DNA from: Sphingomonas leidyi
GTDB taxonomy: Bacteria; Pseudomonadota; Alphaproteobacteria; Sphingomonadales; Sphingomonadaceae
Direction: 5' to 3'
DNA: 64,000 bases
Assembly (NCBI RefSeq): GCF_011761945.1
Contig: NZ_JAASQV010000001.1
Coordinates: 1,984,001-2,048,000 of the forward strand
Below the pieces are notes generated by a model, which was not told the origin of the DNA, made no database searches, and was given only the letters and a program-made list of their open reading frames with translations. The translations under genes were made by a program, and so were the position numbers. Below are positions 43,908-52,669 of this stretch, piece by piece. Each line of letters begins with the position of its first letter. Within the stretch, counting starts at the first letter, position 1.

Positions 43908-44594
43908 CTAATAGCCGCCGGGTGCGAGCCGCTGGGAGAGCCACCAGACATTGCCCGACGGATCGCCAAGGCCACCCTGGCGCTCGCCATAGGGGCGGAA
44001 GCCCACCGGACTGACCTCGGTCCCGCCGGCGGCGAGCCCGCGTGCCATCGCGGCATCGGCATCGGCGACGTAGAGGTACAGGGTCATGTAGGTGACGGCA
44101 CGGCCCCTTGCGGCCTCGCTCACCATGATGGTGGTGTCGCCGAAGCGAACATGCGCATTGAGCACGGTGCCGTCGCGCGCGGCGTGAATGTCGATGATCT
44201 CGCCGTCCAGCCCCTCCTCGAGAAAGCCGAGATACGCCCTGGCATTCTCGACAAACAGATAGGGAAACACGCGCGTGAATCCGGGCGGGACAAGAGGCGA
44301 CGCCTTCGATCCCGTGCCCGATCCCTCAGCCATTGGTTCTCGCATCCCGGCCTCCCTGGGCGCTTGTGCATCTGCCGGCATGCCCGGCCAGTCCAGCAGA
44401 TCCTGCCTTCGCGCCATCTCGAGCTTGAGCAGGATGTTCGCGATGTGAAACTTGACCGCCTCGACACCGATTTCGAACCGCTCGGCGATCTGGCGGTTGG
44501 TCATGCCGAAGCGTGCGGCCTTGGCGACGCGCCATTCGCCCGGCGTCAATATGTCGGGATGCGCGGGGCGTCCTCGGGGCCGATGGTCGGTCAT
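43908..44594 (-). CDS. Fusion of LuxR-type helix-turn-helix and VOC (glyoxalase-like) domain
   Basis: The 228-residue protein begins with a LuxR/GerE-type DNA-binding domain (residues 10-70: LTPGEWRVAKAARFGMTNRQIAERFEIGVEAVKFHI without the usual break in between). A 30-residue linker leads to a PhnB-like VOC domain (about 100-228: GFTRVFPYLFVENARAYLGFLEEGL, then DPSGNVWWLSQRLAP). No receiver or transmembrane segment is present. The VOC half may bind a small ligand and gate the helix, which would make this a one-component regulator. No target is evident. The gene stands alone, with the next two minus-strand genes upstream. Confidence 0.82.
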   Translation of the reverse strand: MTDHRPRGRPAHPDILTPGEWRVAKAARFGMTNRQIAERFEIGVEAVKFHIANILLKLEMARRQDLLDWPGMPADAQAPREAGMREPMAEGSGTGSKASPLVPPGFTRVFPYLFVENARAYLGFLEEGLDGEIIDIHAARDGTVLNAHVRFGDTTIMVSEAARGRAVTYMTLYLYVADADAAMARGLAAGGTEVSPVGFRPYGERQGGLGDPSGNVWWLSQRLAPGGY

Positions 44595-44642
44595 TCCCGC
44601 AACCTATCGGCGGGATGCCCGAATTTCACTCCCCGCCGACGA

Positions 44643-45155
44643 TCAAGGTTCCAGATCCTGGTACGGGTCGGGAGGGATACGGGCGAACTGGTTGGCGGTG
44701 AGGCGCCAGCGCTCCCCATCGCGACGCCATATGTTGAGAAAGCGAACGCGCCATGCCGGGGCATCGGGCGGTGCCGCCCGCGCGCGGATATCCGCGGCCC
44801 CGATCACGATGGCGGCATTGCAGCCATAGACGCGGATCTCCAGCTCGGTGATGTCGAAGCTTCGTGCGAAGCCGGCATTGCGGCCGTCGGCAAAGGCCGT
44901 CAGCACCTTGTCGAGCCGCGTGACGCTTCCGTCGGGCTGGATCGATACGAAATCGGGCGCAAAGAAGCTGCGCGCCTCCTCGATCGACCAGCCATCGACA
45001 TTCGCGCGGGCGCCGCGCAATTCCAGCGCCCGGATCGCCTCGACTGCAGGTCCCGCGGTCGCGGCATGGGGGCATCGCGCATCGGATGACGTCGCGGCGG
45101 CCTGGCCGGAGACTGTCGAGATGGCCGTTGCAAGGATCGCGACGCGCAACAGCAT
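44643..45155 (-). CDS. Exported SnoaL/NTF2-like protein
   Basis: The 170-residue protein starts MLLRVAILATAISTVSGQAAA, a signal peptide. The mature part is a SnoaL-like cone-shaped domain: DGWSIEEARSFFAPDFVSIQPDG, FDITELEIRVYGCNAAIVIG, RVRFLNIWRRDGERWRLTANQFA. Such domains may be enzymes or ligand binders; active-site residues cannot be assigned. A longer version from ATG 45212, one base after the VOC gene's stop, is possible and would add 19 residues before the signal. Confidence 0.72.
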   Translation of the reverse strand: MLLRVAILATAISTVSGQAAATSSDARCPHAATAGPAVEAIRALELRGARANVDGWSIEEARSFFAPDFVSIQPDGSVTRLDKVLTAFADGRNAGFARSFDITELEIRVYGCNAAIVIGAADIRARAAPPDAPAWRVRFLNIWRRDGERWRLTANQFARIPPDPYQDLEP

Positions 45156-45213
45156 GCCCCGCAGCCCGTTCCGCCCGCCCGTTCTCGTGTGGCTGGGATG
45201 CGGCACGCGCATG

Positions 45214-45600
45214 TCAGGAAGCTGGCTCGCCCGCCACGCGCGCGAGGATCGCGAGCGTGCGGTCTTCATTGTCCTTGAAGAAGGCCATCCACTCCTCCGT
45301 ACCGTCCTGGTGCCGATGGATCAGATGCGGCGCGGCCGAAAACTCGATGCCGGCGGATTCAAGCGCGCAATGGGCGAGCCGGATGTCGCTCACCGTGAAG
45401 TAAATCACGGATTCGCCTTCGGCACCGTCGCCTTCCTGCGTGAGGAACAGGCGAACGCCGCCACAGTCGAAGAAGGCGATGTCGCCGAACGAATAGAGGT
45501 GTTCCAGGCCGAGCACGTCGCCATACCAATGGCGGGCCGCAGCGATATCGCCGACGCGACGCGAGATCTGGCCGACCGGCCCGATCAGCAACGATTCCAT
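45214..45600 (-). CDS. VOC-family (glyoxalase/dioxygenase-like) protein
   Basis: The 128-residue cytoplasmic protein is one VOC module pair: IGPVGQISRRVGDIAAARHWYGDVLGLEHLY is the typical opening (given here only as its key words GPVGQISRRV and WYGDVLGL), followed by IAFFDCGGVRLFL and MAFFKDNEDRTLAIL with a metal-ligand Glu nearby. The ATG at 45600 has a GGGAGGA site; a start five codons upstream is less likely. Function is unknown. It is followed closely by the SnoaL-like gene, so the two may form an operon. Confidence 0.8.
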   Translation of the reverse strand: MESLLIGPVGQISRRVGDIAAARHWYGDVLGLEHLYSFGDIAFFDCGGVRLFLTQEGDGAEGESVIYFTVSDIRLAHCALESAGIEFSAAPHLIHRHQDGTEEWMAFFKDNEDRTLAILARVAGEPAS

Positions 45601-45788
45601 TTGATCCTCCCACACTGACAGGCACTAGCGCGGTGGAACAGATAGCCGGTCGCAGCCGTATTTTCCCTCCCCGTTCCAATGTTCCTTGAGTCATTCGCTG
45701 ATAATAGCCTCGGCCACCGTCTTTCGATGGCGCTCGACTTTACGACATGTGCGGCATACGCTTCCGGGGATCTTGCTGGGGGCAATCC

Positions 45789-46230
45789 GTGAGAGTCGCG
45801 AAGAACATCGATTTACTAGCAGAAAGCGGTTCGACACCTCTTCATCCTGTGGCTCATCGCTGCATGCTTCGCGACTCTATGCGTCTGCCTGCAGATCCTG
45901 GGCGGGCGCTATGGCGGCGATGGTCAGATCGCACTCAATTGGCTTCTTGGCCAATACACGCCCGTACTATCGATATTGCTCGCGGCGGCCTTTTCCGAGC
46001 CAAGCAAGAAGTGGCGCGAGCACCCCGTGAACCAGTGGAAGTTCCGTTGGTCCGTGGCGATCAGTGCATTCCAGATTTTCCTGATGATCTCCTTCATCGT
46101 CTTCCAGCCTGCGCTGAACGCCTTAGGAATAACCGCCTACTCGCTGTTCGAGAGCACACAGGCAATCCTTCTGGTGCTGCAGAGCGTGGCCGTGGCGGCC
46201 ATCGGTTCAGTTATCTTCGACGGACGATAG
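45789..46230 (+). pseudogene. Small multi-pass membrane protein gene, apparently frameshifted near its start
   Basis: A GTG start (45789) with a GGGGG site gives VRVAKNIDLLAESGS and then leaves the coding pattern. In the neighbouring frame, opened by a TAG at about 45823, a clear membrane protein follows to a TAG at 46228. It has hydrophobic segments LFILWLIAACFATLCVCLQIL, LNWLLGQYTPVLSILLAAAF, WSVAISAFQIFLMISFIVF and AILLVLQSVAVAAIGSVIF (each quoted as the core only). That frame has no ATG or GTG before the first helix; a TTG at 45976 would lose two helices. A frameshift at about 45,825-45,845 would join the two parts into roughly 145 residues. I recognise no family. Base composition is lower in GC than the neighbours. 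Confidence 0.5.
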
Positions 46231-46364
46231 GGACGATCATTCCGAAAACACATGATACGCGCTCCGAACGGGTGCTGGGGCGCTATCCACTGGCGGATTT
46301 TGCCAAGCTGCCCGGCCGACAATGGGCCGATAGCAGCCACTCCGCTTTGGACATCTCCGATCGA

Positions 46365-47297
46365 TCAGATAGAGGCGTGGCTGCCGCCTGACTCGCATTT
46401 CTGCACCTGCTCGCGAAGATGCGCGATCAGCCATCGCCCGGCGGGGCCCGGCGGCGCATCGCGGCGATGCAGCGCGTGCATCGCCATCTGATCGCCTTCG
46501 GGCCAGACATCGCTCTCGGTCCGGAGCTCGACCAGCCGGCCCGCGGCCAGATCGGCCTGGATCATCCAGAGCGGCATGCTGCCCCAACCCAGGCCGGCCT
46601 TCAGAAAGGCATGTTTGGCGCCCAGGTCGGCGAGGCGCCATGCCCGCGGTGCCAGCACTCCGAACTGCCGCCCCTGGGAAAGCTCCGAACGGTCCGACAG
46701 CACAAGTTGCGTATGGACCGAAAGCTGTTCCGCGGAGAGCGGGTCGGATGCGCGGGCGAGCGGATGATCGGGTGATGCAACGAGCGCCAGCCTGATCGCC
46801 AGCAACCGCTCCGGCTGAAGTTCCGGAGAAAACAGGGGCACGGTGCCGGAAACCGCAAATGCGCTGCGCCTGTCGAGCACCGGCTGGATCACCGCGCCGA
46901 GGCTCTCGACATGCACCCGAAGGACCGTGTCGGGAAAATTGGCCTCGAACCCGGAGACTGCCCGAGTGAATATCTCGATCGGGAACATCACGTCGAGCGC
47001 GATCGACACTTCCGGCTCGACTCCGCTTGCCAGGTCCCGCGCACGAGCCCGGAACTGCCCCGCCTGGCGCAACACTGCCCGTGCTTCCTCCGCCAGCGCC
47101 GTGCCCGCCTCGGTCGGCACCGGGTAGCGACCGATCCGTTCGAACAATGCGACCTTCAGCTGGGTCTCCAGTCCCGAGATCGTCTGGCTGACCACGGACT
47201 GCGCCCGCCCGATCTTGCGGCCCGCAGCCGAGAAGCTCCCCTCATCGATGGCCGCCACGAGCGTTCGCATCTGATCCAGCGTGATCGATTCAATCAT
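46365..47297 (-). CDS. LysR-family transcriptional regulator
   Basis: The 310-residue protein has the LysR helix-turn-helix (LDQMRTLVAAIDEGSFSAAG, AQSVVSQTISGLETQL) and a periplasmic-binding-protein-like effector domain (DVMFPIEIFTRAVSGFEANFP, LVASPDHPLARASD, KAGLGWGSMP). It is divergent from azoR across 104 bases, with a dyad overlapping its own start. Divergent LysR genes usually control the neighbouring operon, here azoR-DoxX-pirin. The effector is unknown; quinones or electrophiles are plausible given the target genes. Confidence 0.9.
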   Translation of the reverse strand: MIESITLDQMRTLVAAIDEGSFSAAGRKIGRAQSVVSQTISGLETQLKVALFERIGRYPVPTEAGTALAEEARAVLRQAGQFRARARDLASGVEPEVSIALDVMFPIEIFTRAVSGFEANFPDTVLRVHVESLGAVIQPVLDRRSAFAVSGTVPLFSPELQPERLLAIRLALVASPDHPLARASDPLSAEQLSVHTQLVLSDRSELSQGRQFGVLAPRAWRLADLGAKHAFLKAGLGWGSMPLWMIQADLAAGRLVELRTESDVWPEGDQMAMHALHRRDAPPGPAGRWLIAHLREQVQKCESGGSHASI

Positions 47298-47318
47298 CCA
47301 TCTAAATCCCGAATGGAT
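47296..47318. promoter_or_regulatory. Dyad at the LysR start, candidate autoregulatory site
   Basis: An inverted repeat ATCCAT-N11-ATGGAT overlaps the LysR start codon and runs into the divergent gap toward azoR. Spacing is longer than the classical T-N11-A box centre but the symmetry fits a LysR dimer site. Confidence 0.4.
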
Positions 47319-47401
47319 TGTATCTGATAATATAGGCTACGACGATATATCCGTCACGCCTATTTCTCATGCATCCCACCAACGCGTGAAGGAAAAAGGC
47401 C

Positions 47402-48028
47402 ATGAAACTTCTCCATGTCGATTCCAGCATCCTCGGGCCGGCTTCGGTCAGCCGCCAGCTTTCGGACGCGATCGTCGCCGCGCAGCGCGCCGCGCATCCG
47501 AACCTCCAGGTCGAGCGGCTCGATCTTGCCACGCACCCGGTCGGCCACCTGACCGGCCTGCACCTTGCCGCGGCGCAAGGCGCCGTCCCGGAAGCGCCGG
47601 CGCTGGTCGACGATATCGCCGCCGGCGGCGCCGCGCTCGACGCCTTCCTTGCCGCCGACATCGTGGTGGTTGGCGCGCCGATGTACAATTTCGGCATCCC
47701 GAGCCAGCTCAAGGCCTGGATCGACCGCATCGCGGTGGCGGGCAAGACGTTCCGCTATACCGAGAACGGACCCGTCGGCCTGGCAGGCGACAAGAAGGTG
47801 ATCATCGCCTCGTCGCGCGGCGGCTTCTACGGCGCCGACACGGCAATGGCGGCGCTCGACCATCAGGAAAACTACCTGCGCGGCGTCTTCGCCTTCTTCG
47901 GCGTGACGGACGTCAGCTTCATCCGTGCCGAGGGCGTGGCGATGGGCGACGACGCGCGCAACCAGGCCATCGCGGCGGCCCGGGCCGAAATCGGCAAGCT
48001 CGCCGCAGTCCGCAAGCTCGCTGCGTAA
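47402..48028 (+). CDS. azoR: FMN-dependent NADH-azoreductase
   Basis: The 208-residue flavodoxin-fold protein reduces quinones and azo compounds with NADH. The FMN phosphate site [17 protein letters not shown], the [19 protein letters not shown] segment, [14 protein letters not shown] and ASSRGGFY are all as in AzoR. Length fits. It is the first gene after the divergent LysR regulator and is followed within 11 bases by a DoxX gene, so a redox or electrophile-stress operon is likely. Confidence 0.93.
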   Translation: MKLLHVDSSILGPASVSRQLSDAIVAAQRAAHPNLQVERLDLATHPVGHLTGLHLAAAQGAVPEAPALVDDIAAGGAALDAFLAADIVVVGAPMYNFGIPSQLKAWIDRIAVAGKTFRYTENGPVGLAGDKKVIIASSRGGFYGADTAMAALDHQENYLRGVFAFFGVTDVSFIRAEGVAMGDDARNQAIAAARAEIGKLAAVRKLAA

Positions 48029-48039
48029 GGAACGCTCCC

Positions 48040-48420
48040 ATGTCCGACAATCTCTTGAAGCTCGTCGCACGCATCCTGCTCGCGGTGCTGTTCGTCGTCA
48101 GCGGCTTCGGCAAGCTCACCGACCCCTCGGCGGTCGCCGGGATGCTGGGCAGCCTCAAACTGCCTGGTGCGACCGCCCTGACCTATCTCGTCGGTCTCGG
48201 CGAAGTCGTCGGCGGGGTCGCGATCGTCACCGGCTATCATCTGCGCGCCGTCGCGCCGCTGCTTGCAGCCTGGTGCGTGGCCACGGGCCTGATCGTCCAT
48301 CTCGGCATGCCGATCGATCTCATGAAGAATCTCGGCCTTGCCGGCGGCTTTCTTCTGCTCGCGACGACCGGTGCCGGATCGTTCGCCATCGAGCGCCGTG
48401 CGCGCCCGGCCAAAGCCTGA
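48040..48420 (+). CDS. DoxX-family membrane protein
   Basis: The 126-residue protein has four hydrophobic helices, with ILLAVLFVVSGFGKLTDP in the first and YLVGLGEVVGGVAIVTGYH in the second, typical of DoxX. Some DoxX proteins are quinol-linked; most are of unknown function and often travel with azoreductase and pirin genes, as here. The ATG lies 11 bases after the azoR stop, with a weak AAGGAA site. Confidence 0.88.
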   Translation: MSDNLLKLVARILLAVLFVVSGFGKLTDPSAVAGMLGSLKLPGATALTYLVGLGEVVGGVAIVTGYHLRAVAPLLAAWCVATGLIVHLGMPIDLMKNLGLAGGFLLLATTGAGSFAIERRARPAKA

Positions 48421-48446
48421 ACCCTCCAGAACCGGAGTATCCTGTC

Positions 48447-49295
48447 ATGTCATCGCAAACCGCACTCGCCATATCCGCTGCCATTCCCTCCCCGCGTGAG
48501 GTCGTCCATCGCACGCGAGGACGCGGCGGCGGCCCGATCACCCGGCTGATGAGCCCGTCGGACCTTGGCCAGTATCTCAAGCCGTTCGTCTTCCTCGACC
48601 TGGTCGACGCGCCGTCTTCGATCGCGAGCGCCGGCAACCTCCACCCGCATTCGGGCATCGCCACCGTCACCGTGCTCACCGAAGGCAATCTGCGCTTCGA
48701 CAAGGGCGACTGGGGCACCGGCCTGCTCGACTATGGCGGCGTCGAATGGATGCGCGCCGGCAGCGCGATCTGGCACGGCGACGAATATCGCCCCGACAGC
48801 GCAGCCCGCTTCAAGGGCTTCCAGCTCTGGGTCGCCCTGCCGGAAGCGATGGAGATGCGCGAGCCGGAATGGCAGTTCGTCGAAGCGAGCGGCATCCCGG
48901 CCATGGGTCCGGCACGTCTCATTGCCGGCGCCTATCTGGGTGAAAGGAGCCCGATCCGCTCGTTCGACGGCCTCAACTATCTGCTGGTGACGCTCGCCCC
49001 CGGCGAGGCATGGACCTATGAGACGCCGGAGGGTCACGAGGTCGGCTGGCTCAGCCTCTCGCACGGCTCCCTGGTGGGTGCCGACACCTATCATGCCGGC
49101 GAGATGATCGCCTTCGACCGGAGCGATGCTCCGATCGCCCTGCGCGCCGGCCCCGGGGGCGCGACATTCGTCCTCGGATCCGCCGTGCCGCACCCGCACG
49201 AACTCGTGCTGGGCTATTACTCCGTCCACACGTCCGCGGCGAACCTGCAGGCCGGCGAGGCACGCATCGCCGAGGTCCGGCATCGCTACGCCTGA
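48447..49295 (+). CDS. Pirin-family protein (quercetinase-like bicupin)
   Basis: The 282-residue bicupin has the pirin metal site in NLHPHSGIATVTVL (the two His of the first cupin), VEWMRAGSAIWHGDEYR in the same cupin, FQLWVALPEAME, and a second cupin without clear metal ligands. Bacterial pirins include quercetin dioxygenases and redox-linked regulators. It follows DoxX by 26 bases in the azoR operon. Catalytic role is not decided by sequence. Confidence 0.9.
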   Translation: MSSQTALAISAAIPSPREVVHRTRGRGGGPITRLMSPSDLGQYLKPFVFLDLVDAPSSIASAGNLHPHSGIATVTVLTEGNLRFDKGDWGTGLLDYGGVEWMRAGSAIWHGDEYRPDSAARFKGFQLWVALPEAMEMREPEWQFVEASGIPAMGPARLIAGAYLGERSPIRSFDGLNYLLVTLAPGEAWTYETPEGHEVGWLSLSHGSLVGADTYHAGEMIAFDRSDAPIALRAGPGGATFVLGSAVPHPHELVLGYYSVHTSAANLQAGEARIAEVRHRYA

Positions 49296-49333
49296 CCGCC
49301 AACCCCCAATCGCTTCCTTCGATCACAGGAGAG

Positions 49334-49783
49334 ATGACCATGCTTATCGAGGACATTCTTCGCCACAAGGGCCGCCGCGTCATCAGCATCGCGCCCCACA
49401 GCGAACTGGCAGTGGCCGTAGAAATAATGACCCGGGAACAGGTTGGCGCGCTCGTCGTGCTCGACGACGCGGACCGGCTGCTCGGCATCGTCTCGGAACG
49501 CGATATCGTCCGGGCGGCGGCGACGGCCGGCAAGCTGGCTCTCTCGCTTCCGGTCCAGGGAGTGATGACCAGAGGCAGCCCCGACGCGGACCCGCGCGAT
49601 ACCGTCGCCGATGCCATGCGCGTGATGACCGCCAGCCGGACCCGGCATCTCCCGGTCACCTATGGCGGGCGCGTCGTCGGCCTGGTCAGCATCGGTGACG
49701 TGGTGAAGTCGCGGCTGCAGGAAAAGATCGAGGAGAACGCAGTCCTGCAGGACATGGCGCGGGCACGTCTGGCCGCGGCGTGA
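49334..49783 (+). CDS. Stand-alone CBS-domain pair protein
   Basis: The 149-residue cytoplasmic protein consists of two CBS domains: APHSELAVAVEIMTREQVGALVV with LGIVSERDIVRA, then DTVADAMRVMTASRTRHLPVT with VVGLVSIGDVVK. CBS pairs bind adenine nucleotides and act as energy sensors. It follows pirin by 38 bases behind an AGGAGAG site and ends at a strong hairpin, so it probably closes the azoR operon. Confidence 0.9.
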   Translation: MTMLIEDILRHKGRRVISIAPHSELAVAVEIMTREQVGALVVLDDADRLLGIVSERDIVRAAATAGKLALSLPVQGVMTRGSPDADPRDTVADAMRVMTASRTRHLPVTYGGRVVGLVSIGDVVKSRLQEKIEENAVLQDMARARLAAA

Positions 49784-49790
49784 GGCGGAA

Positions 49791-49827
49791 CGAGACGGCA
49801 TCGGACCCCGGGCCCGATGCCGTCTCG
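49791..49827. terminator. Strong bidirectional hairpin between convergent CBS and TonB receptor genes
   Basis: A perfect 14-bp stem CGAGACGGCATCGG / CCGATGCCGTCTCG (49791-49804 and 49814-49827) with a nine-base loop lies in the 66-base gap between convergent stops. T-runs are absent, but the stem is strong enough to serve as a terminator for both strands. Confidence 0.75.
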
Positions 49828-49849
49828 CTCCAGTCAGGCCCGGTAGCGC

Positions 49850-52489
49850 TCAGAACCGCCCGCGGATGCCGATGCGGAACTGGCGGTCGGAGATCTCATA
49901 ACCGTTCACTGCGTCGATCATCTGGTTGTAGTTGGTGCGGCCCGACTTCTTGTAGAAAAGATTGGTCACCCCCGCCGACAGGGTTGCATATTTGGTGACC
50001 TTGAAGCCGATCGACGCATCGACCTGATCGTCCGACGAATACCAGTTCGGCCGCAGCTGGCCGGTCGCCGGCGTGGTGGTGAAGCCCAGCGCCGACTTGC
50101 TGCGCCAGTTATAGGCCACGCGCGCGGTGAACGGCCCCCGCTCGTAATAGAGGATGCCGTTATAGGTCGTCTTGGACAGGCCGAGCACGGGCTGGTTGTC
50201 CGACGACGAGGTGTCGATGAAAGTGGCGTTGAGTTGGGTGCCGAAGCCCGAGAGCAGGCCCGGCAGGAAGGTGAAGGCCTGCTGATAGTTGAGCTCGATG
50301 CCCTTCACCTTGGCGACGCCCAGGTTGATCGGCAGCGAACGCTGGAGCGGGCCGTAGGATTCGAAGCCGGGGATCACCTCGACGATGGTGGTGCGGGCCA
50401 CCTGGTCGGTGATGTTCTTGTAGAAGGCCGTCGCCGAGGCGATGCCGCCGCCGGGGATGTAATATTCGAGCGAAGCGTCGAGCTGGTCCGCGCGGGTCGG
50501 CCGCAGGTTCGAATTGCCGCCCGACGCGGTGCCCAGCGGCCCGTTGACCGCGAGCCGCGGCGCCAGATCCTGCAGCTTGGCGCGCGACATCACCTTGGAG
50601 GCCGCGAGGCGCAGCACCAGGTCGCGCGCCAGCGAGAACTTGATGTTCGCGCTCGGCAGCAGGTTCGAATAATGGCTGGTGTCGTGGCGCGGCACCATCA
50701 CGCCGCCGCCGACATCGGCAGTGGTGTCGACCGCAAAGTCGGTCCACACCGCGCGCAGGCCGATATTGCCGCGAAAGCCGATACCGAGCAACTCGCCATC
50801 GAGATTGGCGCGCCCATAGACCGCCTTGGTCTTCTCGCTGATATAGTAGCTGGTCGTCGGCCGCGGGCGGGTCGGGCGATAGTTGGAGAGCAGCAGCGAA
50901 TCGTCGCCGGTGCCGCCGGCATAGACGTCGGGCACCAGGAACAGGCTGGGGAAATTGCCCGTCGCGCCGGGATAGCCCGGGTTGTTCGACAGGACGAAAT
51001 AGGAGTCCGGCAGCGTCGCGATGTTCGGGTTGGTCGCGTTCAGCTTGGCCTGATAATCCCGATAGTCCGAGGTCAGATCGGCATAGCGACCGCCGAACTG
51101 GAGCGATTTCAACATGCCCCAATCGAGATCGTAGCTGCCGTCGAGCCGATAGGCGGTCTCGAGCGTGTGGACGATCGTATCGTTCGCCGCGCTGTTCGAG
51201 CGGGTGGGATAGGATGCGCGCGCGGTGAGGTCGAAGCCGGCGGGCAGCGTGATGTTGGGCACGTCGCCGGTGCGATAGTCATAGTTGATCGTCAGCCCGC
51301 GCGAAGCCAGCTCCATGAAGTCCTGGCGATAGGTATAGTCGCCCACCGACTTGCCGAAATCGGCCTTCAGGTTGAGCCGCCCGACCTTCCAAACCGCGCC
51401 ACCGCCGGCGACCAGCGAAGTGGTCGGCTCGTTGCGCTCGACCCCGCCGACGCGGACGCGCTGGTTGGTCAGCGTGCCGGCGACCACGTAATTGCCCTCC
51501 ATCACGCCGTTGGTGAGCGTCGAGGCATTGGCGCCGGTATCGGTCGTCTGGATCGCGAGATATTCGATGTGCCGCTGCGTCTCGAGATGCGTGTAGAGCG
51601 CATCCGCGTAGAGCATCAGATTGTCGGTCGCCTGGAATTGCAGCGTACCGCCGGCGCCGAAGCGCTTGCGCTTGATGCGATAGAATTCCGAACGGGCGAT
51701 CTGCGGGGTGTAGTCGAGCTGGCCGTCGCCGTTGAAATCGGTCTTCATGCCGGTGGTGGTGCCGGGGTTCCACACGCCGCGGATGAACTGCGACGAGCCG
51801 ATCTCGCGATCCGAATAGGCGACGTTCACGGCGACGCCGAGCCGGTCGTCGAGCAGCCGGGTGGTGCCGAAAAGCGCCAGGTTGTAGCCGTTGCGGTTCC
51901 GGGCGAGATTGGTGTTGGTGTACTCGGCGAGATAGCTGATCGTCGGCTTCTTGAAGTCGAACGGGCGCGGCGTCGTCATGCTGATGAAGCCGCCCAGCCC
52001 GCCTTCGATCTGGTCCGCGGTGGGCGACTTGTAGACCGACAGCCGGCTGAACAGAGTCGAGGACTGCTGCTCGAGGCCGGTGGAGCGCCCCGAAGGGTCC
52101 GAGCCGGTGGGGCCGACCGAAATGCCGAGGTTCGAGCGGCCGTTGAGCTCGACGCGAACATTGGAAAGGCCGCGCACCGTGACCTGGGCGCCTTCGCCGA
52201 AATTGCGCTCGATCTGCACGCCGGGCACGCGCTGGAGATTCTCGGCGACATTCGCATCGGGCAGCTTGCCGAGGTCTTCGGCGGCGACGATGTCCGCCAC
52301 CTGATCGGCGTTCCGCTTGGCGTTGACCGCGGACTGGATCGACGCGCGCACGCCGGTGACCACGATCGAGTCGCTGGCCGGATCGGCGGGAACGCTCTTC
52401 GGCTCCTCGGCCTGCTGGGCCTGCGCCACGGCCGGAACGGCCAGGGCGATGCAGGCGATCGACGAGAGCATGGTGGCTTTGACGGACAT
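49850..52489 (-). CDS. TonB-dependent outer-membrane receptor of the uronate locus
   Basis: The 879-residue outer-membrane importer has the signal peptide MSVKATMLSSIACIALAVPA, then the plug (SIVVTGVRASIQSAVNAKRNA, quoted as its core SIVVTGVRASI, and EDLGKLPDANVAENLQRVPG). The barrel ends in the canonical aromatic RGRF. It belongs to the same sphingomonad carbohydrate-receptor subfamily as the receptor near 10 kb. It is divergent from a secreted protein of unknown family, with a copy of a 17-base shared site between them, and is followed by a GH105/transporter group. A uronic-acid oligosaccharide is the inferred ligand. Confidence 0.92.
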   Translation of the reverse strand: MSVKATMLSSIACIALAVPAVAQAQQAEEPKSVPADPASDSIVVTGVRASIQSAVNAKRNADQVADIVAAEDLGKLPDANVAENLQRVPGVQIERNFGEGAQVTVRGLSNVRVELNGRSNLGISVGPTGSDPSGRSTGLEQQSSTLFSRLSVYKSPTADQIEGGLGGFISMTTPRPFDFKKPTISYLAEYTNTNLARNRNGYNLALFGTTRLLDDRLGVAVNVAYSDREIGSSQFIRGVWNPGTTTGMKTDFNGDGQLDYTPQIARSEFYRIKRKRFGAGGTLQFQATDNLMLYADALYTHLETQRHIEYLAIQTTDTGANASTLTNGVMEGNYVVAGTLTNQRVRVGGVERNEPTTSLVAGGGAVWKVGRLNLKADFGKSVGDYTYRQDFMELASRGLTINYDYRTGDVPNITLPAGFDLTARASYPTRSNSAANDTIVHTLETAYRLDGSYDLDWGMLKSLQFGGRYADLTSDYRDYQAKLNATNPNIATLPDSYFVLSNNPGYPGATGNFPSLFLVPDVYAGGTGDDSLLLSNYRPTRPRPTTSYYISEKTKAVYGRANLDGELLGIGFRGNIGLRAVWTDFAVDTTADVGGGVMVPRHDTSHYSNLLPSANIKFSLARDLVLRLAASKVMSRAKLQDLAPRLAVNGPLGTASGGNSNLRPTRADQLDASLEYYIPGGGIASATAFYKNITDQVARTTIVEVIPGFESYGPLQRSLPINLGVAKVKGIELNYQQAFTFLPGLLSGFGTQLNATFIDTSSSDNQPVLGLSKTTYNGILYYERGPFTARVAYNWRSKSALGFTTTPATGQLRPNWYSSDDQVDASIGFKVTKYATLSAGVTNLFYKKSGRTNYNQMIDAVNGYEISDRQFRIGIRGRF

Positions 52490-52574
52490 GAGACCTCCCC
52501 AAATGGCCGCACTTCCGGCGGCTCGTTTGACGACTCGTTATCCATCCAAATCGGAGCTGTCTAGTATGTTCATC

Positions 52575-52591
52575 ATGTCATCATACCATTT
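52575..52591. promoter_or_regulatory. Shared 17-base site, copy 1 (receptor / 590-residue protein)
   Basis: The site ATGTCATCATACCATTT lies in the gap between the divergent TonB receptor and the 590-residue protein. The same 17 bases occur at 58066-58082, and the core GTCATCATA recurs near 59680. FadR-type GntR regulators encoded in this locus are the likely binders. Confidence 0.65.
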
Positions 52592-52669
52592 TACGTGACG
52601 GGCCGGGGCGTCGCTGCTAGGCGGATTCGGACAAGACGAGCCAATCGTCGCTACAGGGAGTGGGAAGCG

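Noticed and set aside
45747..46391. 214-codon plus-strand frame across the broken membrane gene
   Set aside because: After the first 30 codons it is Arg/Pro-rich without hydrophobic segments, while the neighbouring frame carries convincing helices; only its first part may belong to the gene.
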